From NCBI RefSeq assembly GCF_030846195.1, contig NZ_JAVCWH010000011.1, positions 1 to 64,000 on the forward strand: a stretch of DNA of 64,000 nucleotides, given 5' to 3'. Source of the DNA: Paracoccus yibinensis (lineage in GTDB: Bacteria > Pseudomonadota > Alphaproteobacteria > Rhodobacterales > Rhodobacteraceae). Both the position numbers and the translations under genes were made by a program. The number at the start of each line of letters is the position of its first letter. The first letter of the stretch is position 1. Below the pieces are notes generated by a model, which did not search any database, was not told the DNA's origin, and saw nothing but the letters and a program-made list of their open reading frames with translations. Below, piece after piece: positions 1 through 8,997 of this stretch.

Positions 1-44
1 ATGGCGGATGTCTCCGCCCTGCCCGGCCATGCTTGCCCACCCTC

Positions 45-66
45 GGTGAGACACTCCTACTTTGCG
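45..66 (+). repeat. Left terminal inverted repeat of the IS30-family element
   Basis: The repeat begins GGTGAGACA and ends ACTTTGCG. It pairs with the reverse complement of 1226-1247; the only mismatches fall in the central five bases. Confidence 0.8.
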
Positions 67-171
67 CAGCCGAGGACATTTCAACTTGGTTGCAACAGAA
101 GATATAGCCGGGCACATTCCATTCTGGAATGCATCACTCGATAGTTTCCTGAAGCTATTCAGGAGCATGGG

Positions 172-1179
172 ATGAGGCGCCCTTTCACCAACCTGACGCT
201 GGACGAACGTCGCGTGATAGCGCGGATGTTGCAGGCCAAGGTGCCAAAGACGAAGATTGCGGAGATGCTCGGCCGCGATCGCTCGACCATCACGCGCGAA
301 GTCAAACGCAACTGGTGGCATGACAAGGACGTCCCGCAGGCTGACGGCTACTGGCATGTGACGGCTCAGTCCCAGGCTGACCGCAGGCGGTCACGTTGGC
401 GCAAGCTCGAGCGTCTTCCTGATTTGCGTGCCGAAGTGATCCGCTGCCTTCAGGAAGGCTGGTCGCCCGAGCAGATCGCCGGCCGGCTCAGGATCGAACC
501 CGGTGCTCCGCACAGGCTCTGCCATGAGACGATCTACCAGTATGTCTATTCAGTCGAGGGTCAGTCCGCGCAACTGGCGCGCCTCCTGCCCGAGCGGCGC
601 CGAAAGCGAAAGCCGCGCTATGCCCGCACACCCCGCAACCGGGTTTTCCCTGCAGAAACAAGCATTCACAACCGGCCGTCCGAGATCAACGATCGCAGCC
701 AGTTTGGAAATTGGGAGGGTGATCTGATGATCTTCGAACGCGCTCAGGGCGATGCCAATGTGGCCACGCTGGTCGAACGCAAGACCCGCTACACCGTTCT
801 GCTGCGCAACAACGATCGGAAGTCTCGGCCCCTCATGAGCCGTCTGATCCACGAGATGTCACCCCTGCCCGCCGAGGCGCGGCGCTCGATCACCTTTGAC
901 CGCGGTCTGGAGTTCGTGGCCTGGCGCGAGCTGGAGAGCGGCATGGGCACGAGAGCATGGTTCTGCGACCCGCAAGCTCCTTGGCAAAAGGGCTCGGTCG
1001 AGAACATGAACAGGCGCCTCCGCCGCTACCTGCCCCGGGACACTGCTGTGTTGCAGCTGACACCTCGTTCGATGAGGATGATGTGTCAGCGCCTGAACGC
1101 CACGCCCCGAAAGTGCCTGGGCTACCGAACACCCACAGAAGCGTTTCGAGATGAACTGATCCGATTGGAGGCACCATGA
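172..1179 (+). CDS. IS30-family transposase
   Basis: This 335-residue protein would cut and join the ends of the surrounding insertion sequence. The N-terminus carries the IS30-type helix-turn-helix, with LTLDERRVIARML at about residue 9 and the RDRSTITREVKRN recognition helix near residue 35. The C-terminal half is a DDE integrase core: a first Asp in NWEGDLMIF, a second in ITFDRGLEF, and the catalytic Glu in KGSVENMNRRLRRYLPR. Length and motif order are those of full-length IS30 transposases. The nearby upstream ATG at 166 is out of frame and hits a stop, so 172 is the start. No frameshift is seen. Confidence 0.95.
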   Translation: MRRPFTNLTLDERRVIARMLQAKVPKTKIAEMLGRDRSTITREVKRNWWHDKDVPQADGYWHVTAQSQADRRRSRWRKLERLPDLRAEVIRCLQEGWSPEQIAGRLRIEPGAPHRLCHETIYQYVYSVEGQSAQLARLLPERRRKRKPRYARTPRNRVFPAETSIHNRPSEINDRSQFGNWEGDLMIFERAQGDANVATLVERKTRYTVLLRNNDRKSRPLMSRLIHEMSPLPAEARRSITFDRGLEFVAWRELESGMGTRAWFCDPQAPWQKGSVENMNRRLRRYLPRDTAVLQLTPRSMRMMCQRLNATPRKCLGYRTPTEAFRDELIRLEAP

Positions 1180-1225
1180 CGAACCCTGCCCCGCAGGACT
1201 GGTGCATTCAGAATGGAGCCTGCAC

Positions 1226-1247
1226 CGCAAAGTCAAAATGTCTCACC
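1226..1247 (-). repeat. Right terminal inverted repeat of the IS30-family element
   Basis: Read on the minus strand, this begins GGTGAGACA and ends ACTTTGCG like the left repeat. It lies 46 bp past the transposase stop. Confidence 0.8.
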
Positions 1248-1386
1248 AGTTCAGGAATGTCACACTCCCCTGACATGGATGAGCATCATGTCGGCCCTTG
1301 AAGTCAGTCCATGTTGCGGGCCTTCAGGAATATGCCGATCTGGTCGCCGTGGGCTACGAGTCAGGTCAACCTTGGCTGCCTGAACT

Positions 1387-2973
1387 CTAGAGGGGAAAGC
1401 TCAACTCGATCCTTAACCCATCCGCTTGGGGATGCCGTTCGATGGTGCCGCCCAACTCCCCTCCGACCAGAAGGCTGAGAAGGCGCGTACCGAAGCCGGA
1501 GGCCGAGTCCGGTATCTGGGGCGTCACGGCGGATGTGCTTTCCTGCCAGAGGAGCTTGAGTGCTTGACCTGCTGACGCCTTCTCGACCGACCACGTCACG
1601 TTCAGCCTGCCCCTCTCTTGCGCAGCCGCCCCATATTTGAGGGAATTGGTGGCAAGCTCGTGAAACACCAGGGCGAGCGCATGTGTCTGCTGGGCAGTAA
1701 GGGGCACCGCAGGTCCCGAAAGCGTTGCCGACGTTCCCGAAATCTGATCGGTCTCTGCCCGAATGAGATCCTCGAGATCGGTGCCGTCCGTTTTCGAGGC
1801 GATCAGCAGATCCTGCGCTGCTGCCATGGCTTGGAGCCGCGCATGCAGGCGGCTGACCATTTCAGTCTTGTCGGAAGTCTCGCGCGCTGTCTGGCGCGCA
1901 ATGCCCGACACCCGAGCCAGCATGTTCTTCAGCCGGTGGACCATTTCGCGCATGAGCAGATCCTTCTGCTCGGCGCTGCGCCGCGCCATCTCACCAAGCG
2001 CCCGCGACCTGTCGATGGCCAAGCCTTGCCAATGAACCGCGAAAGTCGTGGTCAGGACGAGAAGTGCAAAGATGATCCCGCTCACGAATGTGTAGCGCAG
2101 CGGGTTTATATCGTCGAAATCGGGTCCCGGTCTTGCCGACAGGATCCAGTCCCGTCCGGCGATCTGGAAGCGGTTCTCGCTTGCCAGGGTTTCACGGGCG
2201 ACGGCCTCTGAATAACCTGGGCTTTCGAACAATGGCAGGTCTGGCATCCGTGCGTCTGTGGCACGGAGTTCCAGGGGAAGATCCCTGCCCGCTAGGGCAG
2301 CGGTAAAGAGATCCCCCATGCGCAAGGGAGCATAGACAAAGCCCTCGGGTCGTGTGCCTTCAGTCCTGTAGAACGGCATGTAGATCAGGATGCCGGCCTG
2401 CACATCCTGGGTGATTTCCTGGACAAGCTCGACCGGGGCCGTGGCCATGGGCTTACCCTCTTCCAGGGCCTGGAGCATGGCTGTCCGGCGATGGGCCTCG
2501 GTGAACATGTCAAAGCCCAGGGCTGCCCGGTTACGGGCATCGTTTGGTTCCAGAAGGATGATCGCGGTCCGCAGGCCCGGAACAGCTTCAGGCCAGACTT
2601 CCCGGGAGACGTCATAATTTGTGCGGATGCCGGCTTCGACGTCGGTCTCGGATGCCGGTGGCAGCAACTGCGAGACACCGATCCCTTGCAGGCCGGAATA
2701 CTGCCCATCCAGATCCAGTTTCGAAACAAAGGCAGCAAATACCTCGCGCTCCAAAGAACGGGGATGAACTTCAAAAAACGCCCGTGTGGCTGTCAGCAGG
2801 GCAAGATGTTGTTCGATCCTGATTTCTATCCGGCGCGCGGCTCTTTGTGCCAGAATGTCGAATGCAGCCTGCTGGCCTGCAACCTCTGTGCGATAGATGG
2901 TCCATGTCAGCCCCGTGCCCACCAGTGACAGGATTGCAGCTACGGCAAGGGAAAGACGAGACAGGGACCTCAT
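1387..2973 (-). CDS. Membrane sensor histidine kinase with CHASE domain, HWE family
   Basis: This 528-residue protein looks like an inner-membrane two-component kinase. From the chosen start it has a membrane helix at about residues 6-26, a periplasmic CHASE-type sensor at about 55-255 and a second helix near 294-314. The cytoplasmic kinase has its phospho-acceptor His in MVHRLKNML near residue 346. The N-box HELATNSLKYG, a WQE motif and GFGTRLLSLLVGG place it in the HWE kinase family. An upstream in-frame ATG at 3075 would add 34 residues without membrane or CHASE character, so 2973 is preferred. No response regulator is adjacent. The CHASE ligand is unknown. Confidence 0.88.
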   Translation of the reverse strand: MRSLSRLSLAVAAILSLVGTGLTWTIYRTEVAGQQAAFDILAQRAARRIEIRIEQHLALLTATRAFFEVHPRSLEREVFAAFVSKLDLDGQYSGLQGIGVSQLLPPASETDVEAGIRTNYDVSREVWPEAVPGLRTAIILLEPNDARNRAALGFDMFTEAHRRTAMLQALEEGKPMATAPVELVQEITQDVQAGILIYMPFYRTEGTRPEGFVYAPLRMGDLFTAALAGRDLPLELRATDARMPDLPLFESPGYSEAVARETLASENRFQIAGRDWILSARPGPDFDDINPLRYTFVSGIIFALLVLTTTFAVHWQGLAIDRSRALGEMARRSAEQKDLLMREMVHRLKNMLARVSGIARQTARETSDKTEMVSRLHARLQAMAAAQDLLIASKTDGTDLEDLIRAETDQISGTSATLSGPAVPLTAQQTHALALVFHELATNSLKYGAAAQERGRLNVTWSVEKASAGQALKLLWQESTSAVTPQIPDSASGFGTRLLSLLVGGELGGTIERHPQADGLRIELSFPL

Positions 2974-3544
2974 GACGCATCGGTAAGACCAAAGGGCGCC
3001 AAAGTCCAACATATCAACAAGAAAAGGGAGACCCGTTGTGCGCGGGTCTTTCCTGAACTCGAACGATTGTGGCAAAGTTCAGAACGACCTTCACTCTTCC
3101 GGGCGTCCAGGAAATCAGAACGCCGGCGGCGTGACGTCAGTCCCGCTGCAATGGCCTCGGCAATGTCAGCGCATGCGGTGACGCCTTGATCGAACGGTCT
3201 GTCATGCACCAGAGAGGGAAGCGCCGCGAGGCTTGGAGGACCGGTATAAGGACCGACCTCGATCAGGCGGTAGTCTCGGGACACCTCAGGGATTTCCCGG
3301 CCGTTCTCCAGCACCATCCGACGCAGGCCGAAAAGGGCAGATCCTGAGAGGTCAGACCGGTATGGAACCGCTTGCGGGCGGCCTCTGGCAGACGGGGAAA
3401 GACGTCCTCGACTTCCTCATGCATGCGCAGAAGGGCATTGCGCCATGCACGCGAGCACGAGAAGAGTGCGCTTTGCGCCGACCTTCTGCGCTGTCGAACA
3501 CGACCTTGCGGAACCAGGCATTTCCACGACACGCGGTGTCTTGT
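2974..3544. other. Intergenic stretch, no recognisable gene
   Basis: These 570 bases separate two divergently transcribed kinase genes and should hold both promoters. Several short frames are open on the minus strand, but none continues across the region and none matched a family I know. It may contain an eroded gene, but I cannot name it. Confidence 0.4.
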
Positions 3545-3575
3545 GAAAGCCCCTTGACGCGGATACGGGGCTTTC
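3545..3575. terminator. GC-rich stem-loop upstream of the GAF/PAS kinase
   Basis: GAAAGCCCC (3545-3553) and GGGGCTTTC (3567-3575) form a perfect 9-bp stem with a 13-base loop, followed by a T-rich stretch on the plus strand. It looks like a rho-independent terminator, though no clear plus-strand gene ends just before it. It lies 40 bp ahead of the next gene. Confidence 0.5.
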
Positions 3576-3615
3576 TCCTTGTTTCCCGTAATCTCGCGTT
3601 GATATTGGAACGGTC

Positions 3616-5589
3616 ATGATCGCAGAGGCCCCGGCTGACGGCTGCCCCAACCCGCCTGTTCCTGAACTTGAACGGCGTCTGGCCCAACAGGCGCTGATCG
3701 CCGAATTCGGCCGCTTCGCTCTCAGGAACGATACGTTGCAGGCCATTCTGGATGAAGCCTGCCGCCTTGCAGCGGATGGGCTGGAAGTGGGCTTTGCCAA
3801 GGTTCTCGAACCCTTGCCCATGGAGAATGCTCTTCTTCTGCGCGCGGGGATCGGCTGGAGGCCGGGATTGGTCGGACATGCCCGTATCGGAGCCGATCTG
3901 GAAAGCCCTGCGGGATACGCCTTCAAGACGGGAGAGCCGGTGATTTCCAACCATCTTTCGGAAGAAAAGCGTTTCCGCACGCCGAAGCTGATGGCGGACC
4001 ACGGGGTCAAGCGCGCGGTCAACGTGATCATCCAGGGTGAAGGCATGCCATTCGGGGTTCTCGAGGCCGACAGCCGCGATCCCGGAGCCTTCAATCCGCA
4101 TGACATCCACTTTCTGCAGGCGCTCGCCAACACTCTTGGCGTGGCCATCGACAAGGAGGCAGCACGAAGCAGGATCGAGGAGCTTGGCAACGAACTGGCC
4201 CGGCGGGAGGCCCATCTGCGGCGCGCGGTCGAGCTCAACCCGCAGATCCCCTGGGCGGCCGATGCGGAGGGCCGGATTGTCGAGTTCAACGAACGATGGC
4301 TTGCTTCGACAGGCCTGACGCCGCAGGAGGCGCAAGGAGAAGGCTGGCTTGAAGCGATCCACCCCGATGACCGTTCGGCGTCCATTTCGGCGTGGAGGAA
4401 GGCCATCGAGACGGGCACGCCCTTTGACGTCGAGCATCGCGTCCGCATGGCAGGTGGCGATTATCGCTGGATGCGCAGCCATGCCCATCCCTGGCAGGAT
4501 GCGCGGGGCGGCATTGCAATGTGGTATGGCGCATCAGAGGATATCCACGAGCGCAAGCTTGCAGAGCAGGCCGTGGCCCAGAGCGAGGAGCGTCTCAGCA
4601 TCGCCGTCGATGCGGCGGCGCTCGGGCTTTTCGACCATGACCTGGTCACCGGCACAATCGACTGGGACGGGCGCATCCGCGACATCTGGGGCATTGGGGC
4701 CGAGGAGCCGGTCAGCTTTGCGACCTTCGCGGATGGCATACATCCTGAAGACCGGGCAGCGATGCAGGCCGCGCTTGATCGGGCGCTTGATCCGCACAGC
4801 GATGGACGGTCTGCGGCCCGGTATCGCGTCCTGCGCCGTTCTGACAAAGACACCCGTTGGGTTGCTGCCTACGGACGCACGACCTTTTCCGAAGGGCTCC
4901 CCGTGCGTCTGGTCGGCATCGTGCAGGATGTCACCACCCAGGTCGTGGCCGAGGAGCGACTGCGGCGCGCCCTGGCCGACAAGGATCTTCTATCCCGCGA
5001 GATTGATCACCGCATCAAGAACAGCCTGTCGATGGTCGGGGGGCTGCTGCGCATGCAGGAGCGGGCCGTGTCGTCCCCAGAGGCAAAGAAGGCCTTGGCC
5101 GAGGCCTCGACCCGTGTGCTGAGCGTGGCCCGTATCCACGAGCAGCTTTACCGCTCGGCGAACATGGATACGGTCGAGTTCGGGGCATACCTGCAGCGTT
5201 TGACAGAAGATATTGCAGCCTCCTTGGGTTCAGGAAATGCGCAGATCACTGTCAGGGCCATGACGATGCTTCTGCCCATCGATCAGGCGCTGCCGCTCGG
5301 CCTGATTGCAAGCGAGCTTCTGACCAATGCCCTGAAGCACGCGCGGCGGGGTGACGAGCCCGTCCCGATCCAGGTGCACTTCGGGCCAGGCCAGGACGAA
5401 GGAGGCTTCAAACTTGTCGTGGCGGACCATGGTCGCGGGTTGCCTGAGGGCTTTGACATAAGCGGTCAGGCGGGGCTCGGCATGCGCCTCATCGTCTCGC
5501 TGAGCAGCCAGTTGGAAGCCACAGTCGAGGCGATCAACACCGCTCAGGGAGCGCAGTTCACGGTGTCCGCAAAAGCTGAGACGACCTAG
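3616..5589 (+). CDS. GAF-PAS-PAS sensor histidine kinase (HisKA_2 type)
   Basis: This 657-residue protein is a probable soluble sensor kinase with no membrane segment. A GAF domain covers about residues 20-165. Two PAS/PAC units follow (about 205-315 and 325-450), each with the HPDDR or HPEDR signature and RWM or RWV in the PAC part. The dimerisation domain carries the acceptor His in EIDHRIKNSLSMVGG, typical of HisKA_2. The ATPase has N-box ELLTNALKHA, the DHGRGLP G1 box and GLGMRLI. A modest GGAA precedes the ATG. No regulator gene adjoins it, so its partner must be elsewhere. The signal is unknown. Confidence 0.88.
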   Translation: MIAEAPADGCPNPPVPELERRLAQQALIAEFGRFALRNDTLQAILDEACRLAADGLEVGFAKVLEPLPMENALLLRAGIGWRPGLVGHARIGADLESPAGYAFKTGEPVISNHLSEEKRFRTPKLMADHGVKRAVNVIIQGEGMPFGVLEADSRDPGAFNPHDIHFLQALANTLGVAIDKEAARSRIEELGNELARREAHLRRAVELNPQIPWAADAEGRIVEFNERWLASTGLTPQEAQGEGWLEAIHPDDRSASISAWRKAIETGTPFDVEHRVRMAGGDYRWMRSHAHPWQDARGGIAMWYGASEDIHERKLAEQAVAQSEERLSIAVDAAALGLFDHDLVTGTIDWDGRIRDIWGIGAEEPVSFATFADGIHPEDRAAMQAALDRALDPHSDGRSAARYRVLRRSDKDTRWVAAYGRTTFSEGLPVRLVGIVQDVTTQVVAEERLRRALADKDLLSREIDHRIKNSLSMVGGLLRMQERAVSSPEAKKALAEASTRVLSVARIHEQLYRSANMDTVEFGAYLQRLTEDIAASLGSGNAQITVRAMTMLLPIDQALPLGLIASELLTNALKHARRGDEPVPIQVHFGPGQDEGGFKLVVADHGRGLPEGFDISGQAGLGMRLIVSLSSQLEATVEAINTAQGAQFTVSAKAETT

Positions 5590-5753
5590 ACGCTGCCCGC
5601 GGACAAAGGTTCGCTATGCTGGACGGAGAGGACCACGACTGCCTGGAACGGCAACATGACGGATACAGTTCAGAAATCCGATCAAGGGCCAGCCATGACT
5701 GCCGCGTTGATCCTGTCATGTCCAGGAATTCTTGTCCGATTGAATGGATATCA

Positions 5754-7931
5754 TCATGCTTTCCCTACTTTTGACATATTGCACGCCAGGGTCCATCTGA
5801 CACCTTCCGGCCTGTATTCCAGACTGACCTCGGCGTCCAAGGCGGACTGTGTCATCTGGTTTATGACCGTGGAGCCGAAGCCTCTGGACGTGGGCGGGAC
5901 AACGGGCGGGCCGTCGCGTTCAACCCAGACGATCTCAAGGGTATCGTGGTCGGGCTGCACGCTCCACGCAACCTCGACATGGCCGCGGTCTGACGACAGG
6001 GCACCGTATTTGCCTGCGTTCGTGGACAGTTCGTGCAGCGCCATGCCAATCGCCTGGGCTGCGTGGGGGGCAAGACTGACAGGCGGTCCAGCCAGGGAAA
6101 TCCTTGTCTCCATCCTGTCCAGGAAATGTGCCAGTTGGGATTCGGCCAAGGAGCGCAGATCGACCCCATCAGTTGCGCTTTCGAACAACAGATCCTGCGC
6201 CTTGGCCAAGGCCATCAAACGCGTTTCGAAGCGCGGGATGAAATCTTCACTGCTGCCGCGCGCCGTTTGCCGTGCGACCGCGTGCACCAGCGTCAGGATG
6301 TTCTTCGTGCGGTGATTGATCTCGCTCATGAGCAGCTTTTCGCGTGCCCGCGCTTCTTCCCGGTCCGAAATGTCAAAGCCCGAGGCCACCAGCATCCGCA
6401 GTTCCCCTGTCGCCCCGAACACCGGCGCCAGAAGAAAATCGATGGTGATGAACCTGTCGTTCCGGCCCCGGACGACCACGTCGAACCGCTGGGTCTGCCC
6501 CGACCGTGCCTTCGATACCGCATCCCGGCACTTTTCCCGAATGGCTGTGTCGTATGTCCACCAATACGCGTCCCAGAAAGGCTTTCCCACCACGTCGCTC
6601 TTGGTCAGTCCTCCGAAATCAAGGGCCGGCTGGCTGCATTCGCGCAAGACCCCGTCCGGATCCAGAACGCCGACAAAAGCGATCGTGTGGTTGATGACGG
6701 TGCGCATCTGTTCTTCGCTTTCGCGCAAGGCAAGCTCGACCGCCTTGCGGTCGGTGATGTCCTGATCGACGCCGATGACCTTGACCGGAGTGCCGTCGGC
6801 GTCGCACAGGACCTCGCCGCGCGTCGCAAGGTGCCGGATGGCGCCCCCCTGCAACACAACCCTGAAATCCACGCTGAACGCCGACTTGTTCACGACCGCA
6901 TCCTGAAAAGCCGCCTTCACGGCAGGCCGGTCGTCGGGGTGAATGGCACGCCGCCAGAGATCGTTGGCATTGCCGTCAAAGTCCGGCTCTCCGAACAACG
7001 CGAACAGTTGCGGGGACCCCTGGACTTCGTCGGTCAGAAGATCGACCTCCCACGCGCCCATCCTTGCGGCGTCATGAGCAAGGCTCAGGCGCCGTTGCTG
7101 TTCCTTCGTTTCCTGCTCGTTGCGCACCCGTTCGGTCAGGTCGTAGAAATAGCAAAGGACGCCAGGCTGGCCGTCCTCCAGTTCAATCCGTTCGATGTTC
7201 CAGTCGTATGCTTCCAGAACCTTGCGGTCGGCGCGATATCCGATCACCGGGTCGGCATCATATGGTTCCCCGGTTTCCAGCGTGCGGCGGAACCGGGCGA
7301 CCGCTTCCGAAGCGAAGGGTTCGTCCCACAAGATGTGCAGGATCTCGTCGATATGCCTGCCTAGAAGATTGTCGATCTCGGCAAAGGTCGCAAAGGCCGT
7401 CCTGTTTATGCGCACCATGCGCAGTCGCGAATCCACCGCGTATGCGCCGATGGGCGCTGCGTCGATGATCTGCCAAAAGGAATCGTTGCTCAGCTTGCGG
7501 CCGATGCCGCCTTCGGGTTCATGGGTGATATCGGTCAGGGTTCCCGTGATGCGCCTGACCTGGCCTGCCGCGGAAGCGGGATGGGCCGTTCCCACATCGC
7601 GCACGCGCAACACCTGGCCGTCAGGCAGCGCGATCCGATAGGTGAACTCATACGGCCCTGGTGACCGCATGGCGGACTGCATGCGGGCTGTCACCCAATC
7701 CCTGTCGTCGGGATGAATGGTCCGGTGGACCTCGTCCATGGACACGGGCTGGTTGGAATGGGCGGGGAACATCTTCCGCAGCCTGGGCGACCAGACCGAC
7801 AGGCCGCTCTGCACGTCAACGTCATAAGAGCCGAATATCTGGCGATGCATCAGCCCAAGGGATTTGCGTTGCAGCACTGCATCTGTCGGCTTGGGGCCGT
7901 TGAAACCGGAAGGCTGCGTGCTATTGACCAA
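5754..7931 (-). CDS. Multi-PAS sensor histidine kinase, HWE family (TTG start)
   Basis: This 725-residue soluble kinase has four successive PAS units at about residues 30-135, 145-265, 275-395 and 400-520, several with HPDDR signatures. The HWE kinase core follows, with the acceptor His in EINHRTKNILTLV, N-box HELSTNAGKYG, WVERDGPPV and GFGSTVI. The start is a TTG at 7929-7931 with a perfect AGGAGG five bases upstream. The product resembles LOV/PAS stress-response kinases of alphaproteobacteria, but I see no clear LOV cysteine motif, so the ligand is open. It converges on the plus-strand kinase that ends at 5589. Confidence 0.86.
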   Translation of the reverse strand: MVNSTQPSGFNGPKPTDAVLQRKSLGLMHRQIFGSYDVDVQSGLSVWSPRLRKMFPAHSNQPVSMDEVHRTIHPDDRDWVTARMQSAMRSPGPYEFTYRIALPDGQVLRVRDVGTAHPASAAGQVRRITGTLTDITHEPEGGIGRKLSNDSFWQIIDAAPIGAYAVDSRLRMVRINRTAFATFAEIDNLLGRHIDEILHILWDEPFASEAVARFRRTLETGEPYDADPVIGYRADRKVLEAYDWNIERIELEDGQPGVLCYFYDLTERVRNEQETKEQQRRLSLAHDAARMGAWEVDLLTDEVQGSPQLFALFGEPDFDGNANDLWRRAIHPDDRPAVKAAFQDAVVNKSAFSVDFRVVLQGGAIRHLATRGEVLCDADGTPVKVIGVDQDITDRKAVELALRESEEQMRTVINHTIAFVGVLDPDGVLRECSQPALDFGGLTKSDVVGKPFWDAYWWTYDTAIREKCRDAVSKARSGQTQRFDVVVRGRNDRFITIDFLLAPVFGATGELRMLVASGFDISDREEARAREKLLMSEINHRTKNILTLVHAVARQTARGSSEDFIPRFETRLMALAKAQDLLFESATDGVDLRSLAESQLAHFLDRMETRISLAGPPVSLAPHAAQAIGMALHELSTNAGKYGALSSDRGHVEVAWSVQPDHDTLEIVWVERDGPPVVPPTSRGFGSTVINQMTQSALDAEVSLEYRPEGVRWTLACNMSKVGKA

Positions 7932-7936
7932 CTACG

Positions 7937-7942
7937 CCTCCT
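7937..7942 (-). promoter_or_regulatory. Strong ribosome binding site supporting a TTG start
   Basis: The plus-strand CCTCCT is AGGAGG on the coding strand, five bases before the TTG at 7931. It is the reason for choosing TTG over internal ATG codons. Confidence 0.75.
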
Positions 7943-7989
7943 GTCCCGCAATATTGTCACGAATTATCCCACATATAACCAGTGTGATG

Positions 7990-8241
7990 TCAATTCCTCA
8001 CAGGCGCCGCCGGCAGGATCCTGGCAATGCCTGTGGTTGCCCCTGTGGGGCAAGAGCGATTCACCCTGCCAAGGCCCGGAAACGGCGCCAGAAAGCGGCT
8101 GACGCCGATCATCGCAAGATCATCGAGGTGGCCGAAAACCCCGATCGGCGTGCCCAGCAGCACGCCGATCAGGCAGAAGGCGAGGTTCGCCACCGAGGAC
8201 GCGACGCCGAACCCCACGGCAGGGTTGGAAAGCAGATCCAT
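7990..8241 (-). pseudogene. N-terminal fragment of a tricarboxylate transporter TctA
   Basis: The first 36 or so residues (MDLLSNPAVGFGVASSVANL, then FCLIGVLLGTPIGV) match the start of the TctA large membrane subunit of tripartite tricarboxylate transporters, where the usual text continues LPGIGP. After that the reading loses similarity (GHLDDLAMIG onward) and stops at 83 residues; intact TctA has about 500. The gene is therefore truncated, probably with a rearrangement near 8130. A TctB-like C-terminus lies directly upstream, so this is the scar of a tctCBA-type operon. Confidence 0.75.
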
Positions 8242-8250
8242 GATCGCCCC

Positions 8251-8400
8251 TTACAGCGGCAGCCAGGGACCGAAGCGCCGGAAGGGCAGCCCCAGGCCAT
8301 AGCTGAAGATCAGCGTGGACATGATGGTGACGATCACCGTCAGGCTTTGCCAGAGCGGAAGAACTTCATCACCAGATGGAACACGCAACAGTTGCAAAGG
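8251..8400 (-). pseudogene. C-terminal fragment of a TctB-like small membrane subunit
   Basis: Reading on the minus strand, the frame ending at 8251 gives TVIVTIMSTLIFSYGLGL followed by PFRRFGPWLPL and a stop, which fits the last helix and tail of a TctB subunit. The stop is 9 bases before the TctA-like ATG, the normal tctB-tctA order. Upstream of about 8370 the similarity fades and there is no N-terminus. The call rests partly on the TctA neighbour. Confidence 0.55.
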
Positions 8401-8502
8401 GATCGAGAAGGCTGACAGTGAGACCTGCCGGCTACAGCTGGACGAGCGTTGAGCAGATCGACGAAAGACCGTCCAGCCAGCACGGGTGCCGAGATTGCTA
8501 TG

Positions 8503-8919
8503 TCAAGCCACGAACAGATGCCGGAAGGCATCCGGGGTGCGTGCGGCATCTGACAGGCGAAACTTGTCCAGCACTGCCATGAAGGCTTCCCTGGCTTCGG
8601 AGAAGACGTCCGGCAGGCTGCATCCTTCCGCGATGCGGCAGGTGCTGCAATCGACAAGGCCATTGTCGCGTTCGGTATGCCGCACAACCTGACCAATGGT
8701 GATGTCTGCAGGCGGCCGCGCCAGAGCCAGCCCGCCATGACGTCCCCTGGTGGTCTTGACGAAGCCCGCAGCCCCCAGATCCTGGATGATCTTCATCAAG
8801 TGATTTTGCGAAATGTCATGGGCTTCCGCGATCTGCCGGATGGACACCCGACCGCCATCATGGCTGGCAAGGTAGATCAGCGCACGGAGCGCATAGTCGG
8901 TGTAGCGGGTCAACTTCAT
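8503..8919 (-). CDS. nsrR: NsrR nitric-oxide-sensing Rrf2-family repressor
   Basis: This 138-residue protein is a DNA-binding repressor with an iron-sulfur cluster that is destroyed by nitric oxide, relieving repression of detoxification genes. It begins MKLTRYTDYALRALIYLA, characteristic of NsrR. It has the winged HTH (IRQIAEAHDISQNHLMKII) and three cluster-ligand cysteines in DCSTCRIAEGC near residues 91-101. The length is normal. It is divergent from the flavohemoglobin gene, with two NsrR-type operators in the gap, which makes autoregulation and control of hmp likely. Confidence 0.93.
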   Translation of the reverse strand: MKLTRYTDYALRALIYLASHDGGRVSIRQIAEAHDISQNHLMKIIQDLGAAGFVKTTRGRHGGLALARPPADITIGQVVRHTERDNGLVDCSTCRIAEGCSLPDVFSEAREAFMAVLDKFRLSDAARTPDAFRHLFVA

Positions 8920-8930
8920 CTTTTCACATT

Positions 8931-8952
8931 AGATGCATTCCAATTGCATGTA
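8931..8952. promoter_or_regulatory. NsrR operator, nsrR-proximal
   Basis: AGATGCATTCCAATTGCAT is a near-palindrome close to the known NsrR consensus of paired ATGCATT half-sites. It lies 11 bp before the nsrR start. Confidence 0.75.
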
Positions 8953-8963
8953 TATAGATCTAT

Positions 8964-8985
8964 AGATGCATTCTAAATGCATGAT
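8964..8985. promoter_or_regulatory. NsrR operator, hmp-proximal
   Basis: AGATGCATTCTAAATGCAT is an even better NsrR palindrome, ending 12 bp before the hmp start. Between the two operators lies a perfect 12-base palindrome TATAGATCTATA (8953-8964), so the whole divergent promoter is nearly symmetric. Confidence 0.8.
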
Positions 8986-8997
8986 TAGGAGAATCCC

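Larger units (their letters stand above)
45..1247 (+). mobile_element. IS30-family insertion sequence, apparently complete
   Basis: A single transposase gene lies between two imperfect terminal inverted repeats of about 22 bp (positions 45-66 and 1226-1247, 18 of 22 bases matching). The total length of about 1.2 kb is normal for the IS30 family. The repeats and uninterrupted gene suggest a copy that could still be active. I could not see a clear target duplication directly outside the repeats, so the exact outer boundary may be off by a few bases. Confidence 0.85.

Noticed and set aside
2970..3317. A 115-codon minus-strand frame upstream of the CHASE kinase
   Set aside because: No known family, no good ribosome site, and it overlaps the kinase start. 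It may be an eroded gene but cannot be supported.
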